Positions 35,928-43,456 of a stretch of DNA of 64,000 nt are shown here, piece by piece. The DNA lies in NCBI GenBank assembly GCA_965249815.1, contig CBDFMV010000003.1:3472001-3536000 (forward strand), given 5' to 3'. The notes beneath the pieces were generated by a model. The model was given only the letters and a program-made list of their open reading frames with translations. It was not told where the DNA came from and did no database searches. This stretch comes from JAJAZB01 sp965249815 (GTDB lineage: Bacteria > Bacteroidota > Bacteroidia > Cytophagales > Spirosomataceae). Within the stretch, counting starts at the first letter, position 1. Each line of letters begins with the position of its first letter. The position numbers and the translations under genes are program-made.

Positions 35928-38310
35928 ATTTCGCCAGGTACAGTTGCATCACCCGGAGCAGTTCGTTCGGGTTGAAGGGCTTCACGACGATGTCATTGAG
36001 GCCGGTGTCACGGGTTTTTTCCTCCACTTCCTGCGCCAGGCTGGCCGTCAGGGCGATGATGGGCAGCGTTTCGCCCCGGTCGCGCAACCGCCGGGTGGCT
36101 TCGTAGCCGTCCATGACGGGCATGTGCAGGTCCATCAGGACCAAATCGTGCCGGGCGGGGTCGAGGCGGTCGAGGGCTTCCTGGCCGTTGGTGGCCACCT
36201 CGACCGAACACCCCCAGCGCGCAAGGATGCCCCGTGCGGCGAGCACGTTCATCGGTGTGTCTTCGACCAGCAGCACCGAAACGCCCTCCAGCGGCTTTTC
36301 CTTCCCCACCGGATTCGGCACCGGTTTCGCGGCCTCCACGAGCGCGGCTGTTTTGGGAGCGCGAAGAAAGGTTTGCGTGAAAAAAAACGTGGTGCCCCGG
36401 CCGGGTTCGCTGCGGAGTTGGAGCTCGACGCCCTGCAAACTCAGGATGCGCTTGCAGATGGTCAGCCCCAGGCCGGTGCCGCCAAAGCTGCGCGTCATGG
36501 CCGAATCGGCCTGGGTGAATTGCTCGAAAATGAGCTTTTGCTTTTCGGGGGCAATGCCGATGCCCGTGTCTTCGACTTCAAACGTCAGGGTCAGGTCGCG
36601 GTCGGTCGCTGCATCGACGTGCAGCCGGACTTTCACCGAACCTTTCTCGGTAAATTTCAGGGCGTTGTGCACGAGGTTGGTCAGCACCTGCGCCGTGCGG
36701 GTCGGATCGCCGAGCACCGGGCCGGGAAAAGGCTGCTCGACCATCAGCCGAAGGTCCAGGTTTTTCTCCAAAGCCAAACTCCGGTACCCCGCCACCACGT
36801 TGCGGGCCAGGGTGGCCAGTTCCATCGGAATGGCTTCAAACGAAATTTTCCCCGCTTCAATTTTGCTGAAATCGAGGATGTCGTTGACGATGGTCAGCAG
36901 GTTGTTGGCCGAAAAAAGCAGCACACTGAGTTGTTCGCGCTGGTCGGAGCGGGGGTTGTCGCCCAGCAGCAGGTGGGTCATGCCAATCACGGCGTTAAGC
37001 GGGGTGCGGATTTCGTGGCTCATCGTACTCAGGAATTCGCTTTTGGCCCGCAGGCCTTCTTCGGCCTGCGCCCGCGCCCGGTGCAGGGTGTGGGCAAACC
37101 GGAACGACAAAATCAGCGATTGCAGGAAAAAGAACCCCACGTAGCCGATGAACAGCAGCAGGTTGTCGGGCGAGGCAATGCCGAAGTATTCGAGGTTGAT
37201 GGCAAAAAACACCACCATCAGCAGGCCGGTGCTCATCAGGGCGTAGTTGGCTCCGGGTCGGCGGCGTTGGGCCGCCCGCCAGTACACGAAAAACGCGTAG
37301 CCGATGTAGGCAAACATCAGCCCCAGAAACGGCGTAATGAGCCAGGTGAATACCGTCGGTGGCATCACGATCGTCACGGCGGCAAAACCGAAGCAGATTC
37401 CGGCCAGCACCCGCGAGAAGAGAGGGTGCACGTCGTCGGGGTACAGCAAACGGGTGTACACGATGAACGTGGCGATGCCCAGAAACAGCGACAGGTATTC
37501 GAGGTGAATCGTCAGGACCCAGGCCAGACCGGGAAAGAGCGCGTGCAGGGCGTACTCGTCGGTGCCGATAATGCGGTAGCTGTAAATCAGGCAAAACAGC
37601 GAAAAATAAAGGATGGCCCGGTCGCGCCGCCCGAACAGAAACAGCCCGAGGAAAAACAGCCCACCCATGAACAGGCAACCCGTCAGGAATAGCTCCAGGG
37701 CGCGGTCGACGTTGTAGGCGCGGGAGAGGCGGTCGGCATTGCCCAGGGTAATGGCTTTGTAAGGGCCACCTTTGGAATGGTGGAAGTTGGCGATTTGCAG
37801 CAGCAACCGCAGGGTGTCGCTGCCCACCGGCAACCGCTTCACCTGCGACGACCAGTACGGCGTGGTGGTTTCGCGATTCGTGCCCGGTATGCCGTTGTGC
37901 GCCAGTTCGGTACCGTTCACAAAAAGCCGGTAGGCGGTATACGTGTCGGGCAGGTTCAGGGCCAGTGCTCCCGCGCCGGGGGGCAGCAAAATCGTCAGCG
38001 CGTACGTGGCGTAGCCCTGCGCGGGCAGGGGCTTCCCGCGCCAGGTGCTGTGGTTCCACAACTGCGGAAAAGGCACGGACTCGGTGGCAACGGCGGGGTC
38101 GGTTGGGCCGATCAGCCGCTGCCAGGTCCAGCGCCAGGTGCCGGTCAGCGGCACGTCGACTCGGGTTAAATCAGTCTTTCGGAGGTCCAGGACGCCGTCC
38201 TGCGCCTCGGGTTGAGCGGCAGGCAGGGCGGCAAGGCCCGAAAGCGACGCGCTGAGGAGCCAGCCCATCGCCAGCCACCACCGCCAACGGGAGCGGAGTT
38301 CGCGCTTCAT
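35926..38310 (-). CDS. Hybrid sensor histidine kinase with 7TMR-DISM sensor
   Basis: 794 residues: signal peptide, a periplasmic 7TMR-DISM extracellular domain (about 40-190, jelly-roll like), seven membrane helices (about 195-395), a HisKA domain with H box FLSTMSHEIRTPLNAVIG, HATPase_c (NDILDFSKIEAGK, VEDTGIGIAPEKQ, FGGTGLGLTICKRIL) and a C-terminal receiver (VSVLLVEDTPMNV, phosphoacceptor Asp in LVLMDLHMPVMDGYEA). The periplasmic domain probably senses a carbohydrate or similar ligand. No output gene is adjacent; a partner elsewhere is likely. It stands apart from the kdp kinase upstream. Confidence 0.93.
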   Translation of the reverse strand: MKRELRSRWRWWLAMGWLLSASLSGLAALPAAQPEAQDGVLDLRKTDLTRVDVPLTGTWRWTWQRLIGPTDPAVATESVPFPQLWNHSTWRGKPLPAQGYATYALTILLPPGAGALALNLPDTYTAYRLFVNGTELAHNGIPGTNRETTTPYWSSQVKRLPVGSDTLRLLLQIANFHHSKGGPYKAITLGNADRLSRAYNVDRALELFLTGCLFMGGLFFLGLFLFGRRDRAILYFSLFCLIYSYRIIGTDEYALHALFPGLAWVLTIHLEYLSLFLGIATFIVYTRLLYPDDVHPLFSRVLAGICFGFAAVTIVMPPTVFTWLITPFLGLMFAYIGYAFFVYWRAAQRRRPGANYALMSTGLLMVVFFAINLEYFGIASPDNLLLFIGYVGFFFLQSLILSFRFAHTLHRARAQAEEGLRAKSEFLSTMSHEIRTPLNAVIGMTHLLLGDNPRSDQREQLSVLLFSANNLLTIVNDILDFSKIEAGKISFEAIPMELATLARNVVAGYRSLALEKNLDLRLMVEQPFPGPVLGDPTRTAQVLTNLVHNALKFTEKGSVKVRLHVDAATDRDLTLTFEVEDTGIGIAPEKQKLIFEQFTQADSAMTRSFGGTGLGLTICKRILSLQGVELQLRSEPGRGTTFFFTQTFLRAPKTAALVEAAKPVPNPVGKEKPLEGVSVLLVEDTPMNVLAARGILARWGCSVEVATNGQEALDRLDPARHDLVLMDLHMPVMDGYEATRRLRDRGETLPIIALTASLAQEVEEKTRDTGLNDIVVKPFNPNELLRVMQLYLAK

Positions 38311-38470
38311 GGCAGGCGGTGATTCGGGAAATCGTGGTGGAAAAAACAGGACGAAAAAAGAATCATGCGGCGGTTTGGTGTCGGTACATCAACGGGTAAA
38401 TATAACCGCTTCTTCGAAGCACCCGACGTAATTTTTTACCCGGTTTCCCGCCGCCCCAGACGGAGTTCGG

Positions 38471-40243
38471 TCACGAATCGGCCACCGGCAGGGTGAAAAA
38501 GAACCGGCTTCCCTGCCCGACCCCGGCGCTTTCCACGCCAACCTGGCCGTGCTGGGCTTCCACAAATTCCTTGGAAATGCTCAGACCGAGGCCGGTGCCG
38601 CCGGTGACCCCGCTGCCCGGCACCCGAAAGTACCGCTCGAAGAGCCTGGCCTGAAACTCGGTTGCGATGCCCTTGCCGTAATCCCGAACCGAAAACTCGA
38701 CGTGGGGGCCGGTTGCCCGAACCTGAATGTCGATGGCCTGGCCTTCCGGCGAGTACCGGACGGCGTTGGTCAGGAAATTGACCAGCACCCAGGCCGTTTT
38801 TTCGGCGTCGGCCTGCACGGCGGGCAGGGTAGCGGGCAGGTTGGCGTTGAGGCGGAGCTGTTTCTGTTCGGCCGTGACCCGCACGGCTTGCAGGGCGTAG
38901 GCCACGATGTCGCGGGGCGCGACCGGCCCCGTTTTAAGCTGGATGTTGCCTGTTTCAACCTGCGACAAATCCAGCAGTTCGCCGGTGATTTTCAGCAACC
39001 GGCCGGCGTCGTCTTCCACCAGCCGGAGGAGTTTCTGCTGCTCAGGGTTAAACGGCCCCACGCGCTCGTCCTGGAGTAATTTCAGGCTCATTTTTATCGA
39101 AGAAATGGGCGTTTTCAATTCGTGTGACACGGTGGCAATGAAGTTGGTTTTGGCCGCGTCGAGGTCGTGGTATTCGGTGACGTTTTTCAATAAAATCACC
39201 TGCCCGATGCGGGTTTTTTTCGGCGGGACTATTTTCTGAATTCCCTGACTGGTGCCGTCGGGCAGGCGCGGGGTGACGTCTTCCACGGCCTCCACGTCGA
39301 AGGCTTCGCGGACGAAGAAGCTCTCGCGGTCGTTGGCGAAGATGTTCAGTTCGCGCGCGGCCCCGGTGCCGTTGAGCAGGGTGCGGAGCAGGTCGTTTTT
39401 GAGCGCCACGTCAGGGGCGTACCGGCCCACGAGGTCGGCTTCTTTCAGGTTCAGCAGGTTCAGGGCCACGGCGTTGGCAAACAGCACGACGTTTTTGTCG
39501 TCCAGCCCCAGCACCGCGTCGTTGAGGTTGGCGATGATGGTTTCGATGCGGCGTTTCTCAAACAGGATTTTCGCCAGGTTCGAGTTTTCGTACTCGTCGA
39601 GCTTATCGACCATGCCGTTGAAGGCCGCCGCAACCTCGCTGAATTCGTCGCGGGTCTGCACGCGCATCCGGGCGCTGTAGTTGCGGTTGGCCACGGCCCG
39701 GATGCCCTCGGTGAGTTGGCGCAGTGGCCCGGCGATGTAGCTCGGAAAGTTGACGACAAACGTGAAGGCAATCAGGACGCAGAGGGTTCCCAGAATGCCG
39801 ATGACGAGCGTGGCTGTTTCGGCGGATTGCGCGGCGGCGGCGTTTTTACGAACGATCGCCTGCATGTTTAAATCCTGAATCCGGTAAAGCGCCTTCCGCA
39901 GTGCGGGCAGGCGGCTGAACGCCGAATCGCGCCGGAAGCCTTCCCACGCGCGCCGCACCTGGTGCGTGGCTTCGCTTTCGCCCACTTCGGTGAGGTTGGC
40001 TTCTTCGAGGCGCAGGTTTTCGGCGAACGGTTCCACGTCGACCGTCCGGTGTTCGCTGAGGTTATCCACCACCTGCTGCATTTCGCGGACGTACACGAGC
40101 GAGCGGTAGTTGTCTTTCAGGATCGCGCCCGAATCGCGTTGCAGCCGGTACACGAACCCGATGCCCAGCCCTGCGAGCAGCAGCACCAGCCCGAACAGAA
40201 ACAGGAGACCGAGGCGGAGTTTGTCTTTGATTTGGAGCGCCAT
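38471..40243 (-). CDS. HAMP/PAS sensor histidine kinase of the kdp locus
   Basis: The start at 40243 (MALQIKDKLRLG) gives 590 residues; a GTG 15 codons upstream would begin inside the palindrome. Two membrane helices (about 11-31 and 150-170) flank a helical periplasmic domain. HAMP, a PAS-like region, HisKA (FIATVSHELKTPISSIKMSL) and HATPase_c (VLVNFLTNAVRYSPEGQAID, VRDYGKGIATEFQARLFERY, GGTGLGLSISKEF) follow. It is the last gene of the kdp run and has the kinase that the separate KdpD protein lacks, so the two together probably replace a full KdpD. The response partner is likely the NtrC-type gene at 48354. Confidence 0.88.
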   Translation of the reverse strand: MALQIKDKLRLGLLFLFGLVLLLAGLGIGFVYRLQRDSGAILKDNYRSLVYVREMQQVVDNLSEHRTVDVEPFAENLRLEEANLTEVGESEATHQVRRAWEGFRRDSAFSRLPALRKALYRIQDLNMQAIVRKNAAAAQSAETATLVIGILGTLCVLIAFTFVVNFPSYIAGPLRQLTEGIRAVANRNYSARMRVQTRDEFSEVAAAFNGMVDKLDEYENSNLAKILFEKRRIETIIANLNDAVLGLDDKNVVLFANAVALNLLNLKEADLVGRYAPDVALKNDLLRTLLNGTGAARELNIFANDRESFFVREAFDVEAVEDVTPRLPDGTSQGIQKIVPPKKTRIGQVILLKNVTEYHDLDAAKTNFIATVSHELKTPISSIKMSLKLLQDERVGPFNPEQQKLLRLVEDDAGRLLKITGELLDLSQVETGNIQLKTGPVAPRDIVAYALQAVRVTAEQKQLRLNANLPATLPAVQADAEKTAWVLVNFLTNAVRYSPEGQAIDIQVRATGPHVEFSVRDYGKGIATEFQARLFERYFRVPGSGVTGGTGLGLSISKEFVEAQHGQVGVESAGVGQGSRFFFTLPVADS

Positions 40244-40251
40244 GTTGTTAT

Positions 40252-40324
40252 CGTAGGGGCGGTGCTTGCCTCCGCCCTCGTTACTCACAATCCCATTAGG
40301 GCGGAGGCAAGCACCGCCCCTACG
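40252..40324. repeat. Perfect palindrome between kdpD-like and kinase genes
   Basis: 27-bp perfect arms (40252-40278 and 40298-40324) begin CGTAGGGGCGGTGCTTGCCT, loop 19 bases. It fills the gap between the end of the KdpD-like gene (40326) and the kinase start (40243) and would form a strong hairpin in the kdp transcript. Palindromes starting GTAGGGGCGG are widespread in bacterial genomes. Confidence 0.92.
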
Positions 40325-40325
40325 C

Positions 40326-41450
40326 TTACGAAAGAATGATTAAATCCACCTCCGACTCGCCGAGGCGGTTGAGGAGTTCGTTGAAAATCCAGGTATTGAG
40401 GATGATGCGCAGCAGCCGGAAATGCGGCTTGCCGATGCACACGGTGGTAATTTGCCGCTCGGTGGCGACGTCGAGAATGGCCTGTGGCACGTGGCGGCTC
40501 TGCACCTGAAGCACCTCCGCGCCGAGTTGGGTGGCGAGTTTGAAATTGTTGATGAGGTGCCGCTGGGCGGCCAGCGCGATGCGGTCGGCGGCTTCGGCGG
40601 GCGTCTGCACGTACAGCACCAGCCACTGCGAGCCGTAGTAACTCGCCAGCCGGGCGGTTTTGCGAATCACGGCGCGGGCCGTTTTTTCGTTGGAACTGAT
40701 GCAGGCCAGAAACCGCTCCGGCTTGTGGCGGAGGTCGGCGGGCACTTCGGTGTCGATCTTCCGGACCACCTGCGCGGCCACTTCCTTCAGGGCCAGTTCG
40801 CGGAGTTGCAGGATTTTATCGGGCTGAAAAAAATTGGCGAGGGCCGTCTGTACCTTGTCGGGCTGGTAAATTTTGCCCTCGCGCAGGCGGGCCACGAGTT
40901 CATCGGCGGTCAGGTCGATGTTCACCACTTCGTCGGCCAGGCGGAGTACGTGGTCGGGTACGCGCTCGGTCACTTCGATGCCCGTGATGGCCCGCACTTC
41001 CTCGTTGAGGCTTTCGAGGTGCTGGATGTTCACCGCCGAAATCACGCTGACGCCCGCCTCCAGGATTTCGAGCACGTCCTGCCAGCGTTTCTCATTTTTG
41101 GAACCGGGCAGGTTCGTGTGGGCCAGTTCGTCGACAATCACCACTTCCGGGCGGGCGAGTACGATGGCCTGCACGTCCATTTCTTCCAGTTCGCGGCTTT
41201 TGTAAAACAGCTTCCGGCGCGCAATCAGCGGCAACCCTTCGAGTTGGGCGTCAGTTTCGGCCCGCCCGTGGGTTTCCACGAACCCGATTTTCACGTTTAC
41301 GCCGTTGCGCAGCAGGGTGCGGGCCTCCTGCAATATCCGGTACGTTTTCCCAACTCCCGCGCTCATGCCGATGTAGACCTTGAACTTGCCCCGGCGGGAG
41401 CGCCGGATGAGGTCGAGGAAATGCTGGGCTGATTGGGATGGGTCGGGCAT
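40326..41450 (-). CDS. kdpD: KdpD N-terminal sensor (KdpD + Usp domains, no kinase)
   Basis: 374 residues only. The KdpD domain (residues about 18-230) has the P-loop GMSAGVGKTYRILQEART, GFVETHGRAETDA, the Walker-B-like VVIVDELAHTNLPGSKNEKR and SAVNIQHLESLNEEV. A universal-stress-protein-like domain follows (FLACISSNEKTARAVIRKTA). The transmembrane, GAF and kinase parts of a classical KdpD are missing. It should sense intracellular potassium or nucleotide state and signal through the separate kinase encoded next. This split arrangement is known in Bacteroidota. Confidence 0.92.
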   Translation of the reverse strand: MPDPSQSAQHFLDLIRRSRRGKFKVYIGMSAGVGKTYRILQEARTLLRNGVNVKIGFVETHGRAETDAQLEGLPLIARRKLFYKSRELEEMDVQAIVLARPEVVIVDELAHTNLPGSKNEKRWQDVLEILEAGVSVISAVNIQHLESLNEEVRAITGIEVTERVPDHVLRLADEVVNIDLTADELVARLREGKIYQPDKVQTALANFFQPDKILQLRELALKEVAAQVVRKIDTEVPADLRHKPERFLACISSNEKTARAVIRKTARLASYYGSQWLVLYVQTPAEAADRIALAAQRHLINNFKLATQLGAEVLQVQSRHVPQAILDVATERQITTVCIGKPHFRLLRIILNTWIFNELLNRLGESEVDLIILS

Positions 41451-41502
41451 TGTTCAGTTGATCGTTTACAAGCTGAATCGCCGGGGTTGGTCCTGCGATT
41501 GG

Positions 41503-42600
41503 TTAAAATGCCACGGCCAAACTTGTCGTCAGTGAGGTGTTGGTCCGGGTGGAACCGGCCGTGGTTTCAAAAATAGCGTCGTGGCTGTCGTACAGTTTGC
41601 CTTCGATCCGGAAAACGGCCTGCGGCGCGAAGGCGTAGTCGAAATTCACGGAGTAGCCCCAGGTCTTGAACCCGTTGGGTGTTCCCGTGGCGATGATGAC
41701 GCTGCTCGGGTCGTCGTAGTATTCCACCCGCCCGGCCAGGTTGACCCGGTCGCTGGCTGCGTACCGCACGATGGCCACGGGCGAGTACCAGGTGTACCGG
41801 CCCTGGCCCACCCGACGGCCTTCCAGTACCGGCTTCCGGTCGGAACCCAGGTCGAAGCCCAGAATCACACCGAGTTTTCCGGGCTGGACAATCGCATAAA
41901 AATTATGATAAACCCGACCTGATTTCAGGGAATCGGGCCGGTCTGAACCCAAAAACGCGCTGTAGTTCAAGGTCACGTTTGCCGAAGGTTTGAATTGCAC
42001 CTGCGTACTCAGTGACGGCCCGGTGTACCCGTCGAGGCGCTTCACCCGTTGCCAGCCGTTGAACACCCCGCCGAGCAGAATCCACTGGCCGTTGGGCGAG
42101 GTGTACGTCAGTTTGGCCCCGGCGAGGTAGTAGGGCGAATTCTCGGCCAAAAGGCTGCGCGTCAGCGTCCAGCAGTCTTTCGAGATGGCGCTTTCAAAAC
42201 CGATGTGTGAGGCAAAAATCCCGGCGTCGAGCCAGAGTTCGCTCGTTTTTGAAAGTTTCATTCCGGCGTTGGCTTCAAAGATGTTTTTCACCAGTTCCTG
42301 CTCGGTGGCAAGGTTGTACTGGGCGTAGGTACCCACCATCAACGCCAAGTTGGCCCGCACCCGGTCGCCGGCATAGGCCCCTTTCAGAAAAGCCAGATTC
42401 ACGTTCACTTCGCGGTTTCGCTTGTGATTGTACAAAAATCCAGGTCGTTCCTGACGGGTTTTAGGGGCGGTGAAATCGTGGGTGTAGTAGGCTTCGGCGT
42501 AACCGCTGAAGGTAAGTTTTGCGGTACTGTCGGGCGTTTGGGCCAGGATGCTGCTCAGTGGCAAAGCCGTCAGGGCGGCGCTCAGCGCGAAAGATTTCAT
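41503..42600 (-). CDS. Outer-membrane porin (OmpL/BBP2-like) of the kdp locus
   Basis: 365 residues with a signal peptide (LPLSSILAQ). The rest is alternating beta strands: FSGYAEAYYTHDF at the N-terminus, FLKGAYAGDRVRANLALMVG, and the end SLTTSLAVAF with a terminal Phe. This matches the porin-2/OmpL-like beta-barrel group. Its place between kdpC and kdpD suggests passage of potassium or small solutes across the outer membrane for Kdp, which is inference. A palindrome lies between it and kdpC. Confidence 0.8.
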   Translation of the reverse strand: MKSFALSAALTALPLSSILAQTPDSTAKLTFSGYAEAYYTHDFTAPKTRQERPGFLYNHKRNREVNVNLAFLKGAYAGDRVRANLALMVGTYAQYNLATEQELVKNIFEANAGMKLSKTSELWLDAGIFASHIGFESAISKDCWTLTRSLLAENSPYYLAGAKLTYTSPNGQWILLGGVFNGWQRVKRLDGYTGPSLSTQVQFKPSANVTLNYSAFLGSDRPDSLKSGRVYHNFYAIVQPGKLGVILGFDLGSDRKPVLEGRRVGQGRYTWYSPVAIVRYAASDRVNLAGRVEYYDDPSSVIIATGTPNGFKTWGYSVNFDYAFAPQAVFRIEGKLYDSHDAIFETTAGSTRTNTSLTTSLAVAF

Positions 42601-42634
42601 GATTTTGTTGCAAAAAAAGTGGCCTGGCGGGGCC

Positions 42635-42685
42635 GGGGTGCCAGCCGTACGTACCTACACGCGGGCCACGTACGGCTGGCACCCC
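42635..42685. repeat. Perfect palindrome between kdpC and the porin gene
   Basis: 18-bp perfect arms, GGGGTGCCAGCCGTACGT (42635-42652) and its complement (42668-42685), loop 15 bases. It ends 11 bases downstream of the kdpC stop in transcript order. Confidence 0.85.
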
Positions 42686-42696
42686 TCCGGGTTTAC

Positions 42697-43260
42697 CTAC
42701 TTCAGCGCGTCGAGCGCCACGTTGAGTTTCAACACGTTGACTTTGGCCGGGCCAAACAGGCCCAGCAACGGTCCTTCCGTCTGGCGGTCAACGAGTTGGA
42801 GTAATGGTGCTTCCGAAATCCCCCGGATTCGGGCAATACGGGCCACCTGAATCTTTGCCGCAGCGGGCGACAAATCAGGGTCGAGGCCGGAGCCGGAGGC
42901 CGTCACCAGTTCAGCGGGAATCTGCGCTTTCGTCACGCCGGGGTTGTGCACCAGAAACGTGTCAATACGGGCCTGGACGGTGGCAAGGTAATCGGGGTTG
43001 GAGGGGCCTTTGTTGCTTCCCGCCGACCCGGCGGCGTTGTAGTCCACCGCCGAGGGGCGGGAATTGAAGTAACGGTCGTCGGTAAATTTCTGGCCGACGC
43101 GCGCGTAGCCCACGACTTTTCCATTGACCGAGACGGTTTCGCCCGCCCCGCCGCCGGGGGCGAGTTTGCCGATGGCGGCCACGAGCAGGGGATACAAAAC
43201 GGCAAGCAACACCAGCAGCACGAGGGTGAGGCGAAGGGCCGGAGAAAGGTGATTTTTCAT
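42697..43260 (-). CDS. kdpC: Potassium-transporting ATPase KdpC subunit
   Basis: 187 residues with one N-terminal membrane helix (LTLVLLVLLAVLYPLLVAAI) and the periplasmic KdpC domain: YFNSRPSAVDYNAAGSAGSN, then VTASGSGLDPDLSPAAAKIQ and a C-terminal LLGLFGPAKVNVLKLNVAL. It stabilises the KdpFABC complex. Length is typical. It begins 9 bases after a 38-aa ORF. Confidence 0.96.
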   Translation of the reverse strand: MKNHLSPALRLTLVLLVLLAVLYPLLVAAIGKLAPGGGAGETVSVNGKVVGYARVGQKFTDDRYFNSRPSAVDYNAAGSAGSNKGPSNPDYLATVQARIDTFLVHNPGVTKAQIPAELVTASGSGLDPDLSPAAAKIQVARIARIRGISEAPLLQLVDRQTEGPLLGLFGPAKVNVLKLNVALDALK

Positions 43261-43269
43261 GATTGAAAG

Positions 43270-43386
43270 TCAGTTTGCAAAATGAACAAGGAGACCCAGA
43301 CCCGTTAGCAGGGCCGTTCCGAAGGCGATGAGTTTGATTTTGACGACTGCCGGGTGTGGCCGGTGGTGTTGGTCGTTTGGGTTCAT
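43270..43386 (-). CDS. 38-aa single-TM protein between kdpB and kdpC
   Basis: A short frame from the ATG at 43386: a charged, His/Pro-rich head (MNPNDQHHRPHPAVVKIK) and one membrane helix (LIAFGTALLTGLGLLVHF). It is placed exactly between kdpB and kdpC with 70 and 9 bases on either side. A small subunit or accessory of the Kdp complex is possible. It is known only from its position and membrane helix, so confidence is moderate. Confidence 0.55.
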   Translation of the reverse strand: MNPNDQHHRPHPAVVKIKLIAFGTALLTGLGLLVHFAN

Positions 43387-43456
43387 GGTTTTCGGGTAAC
43401 CCGACCTTTGGCAATGTTTAAAACTTCGCCAAAGGTGTTCAGGGTCAGAGAGTTTA

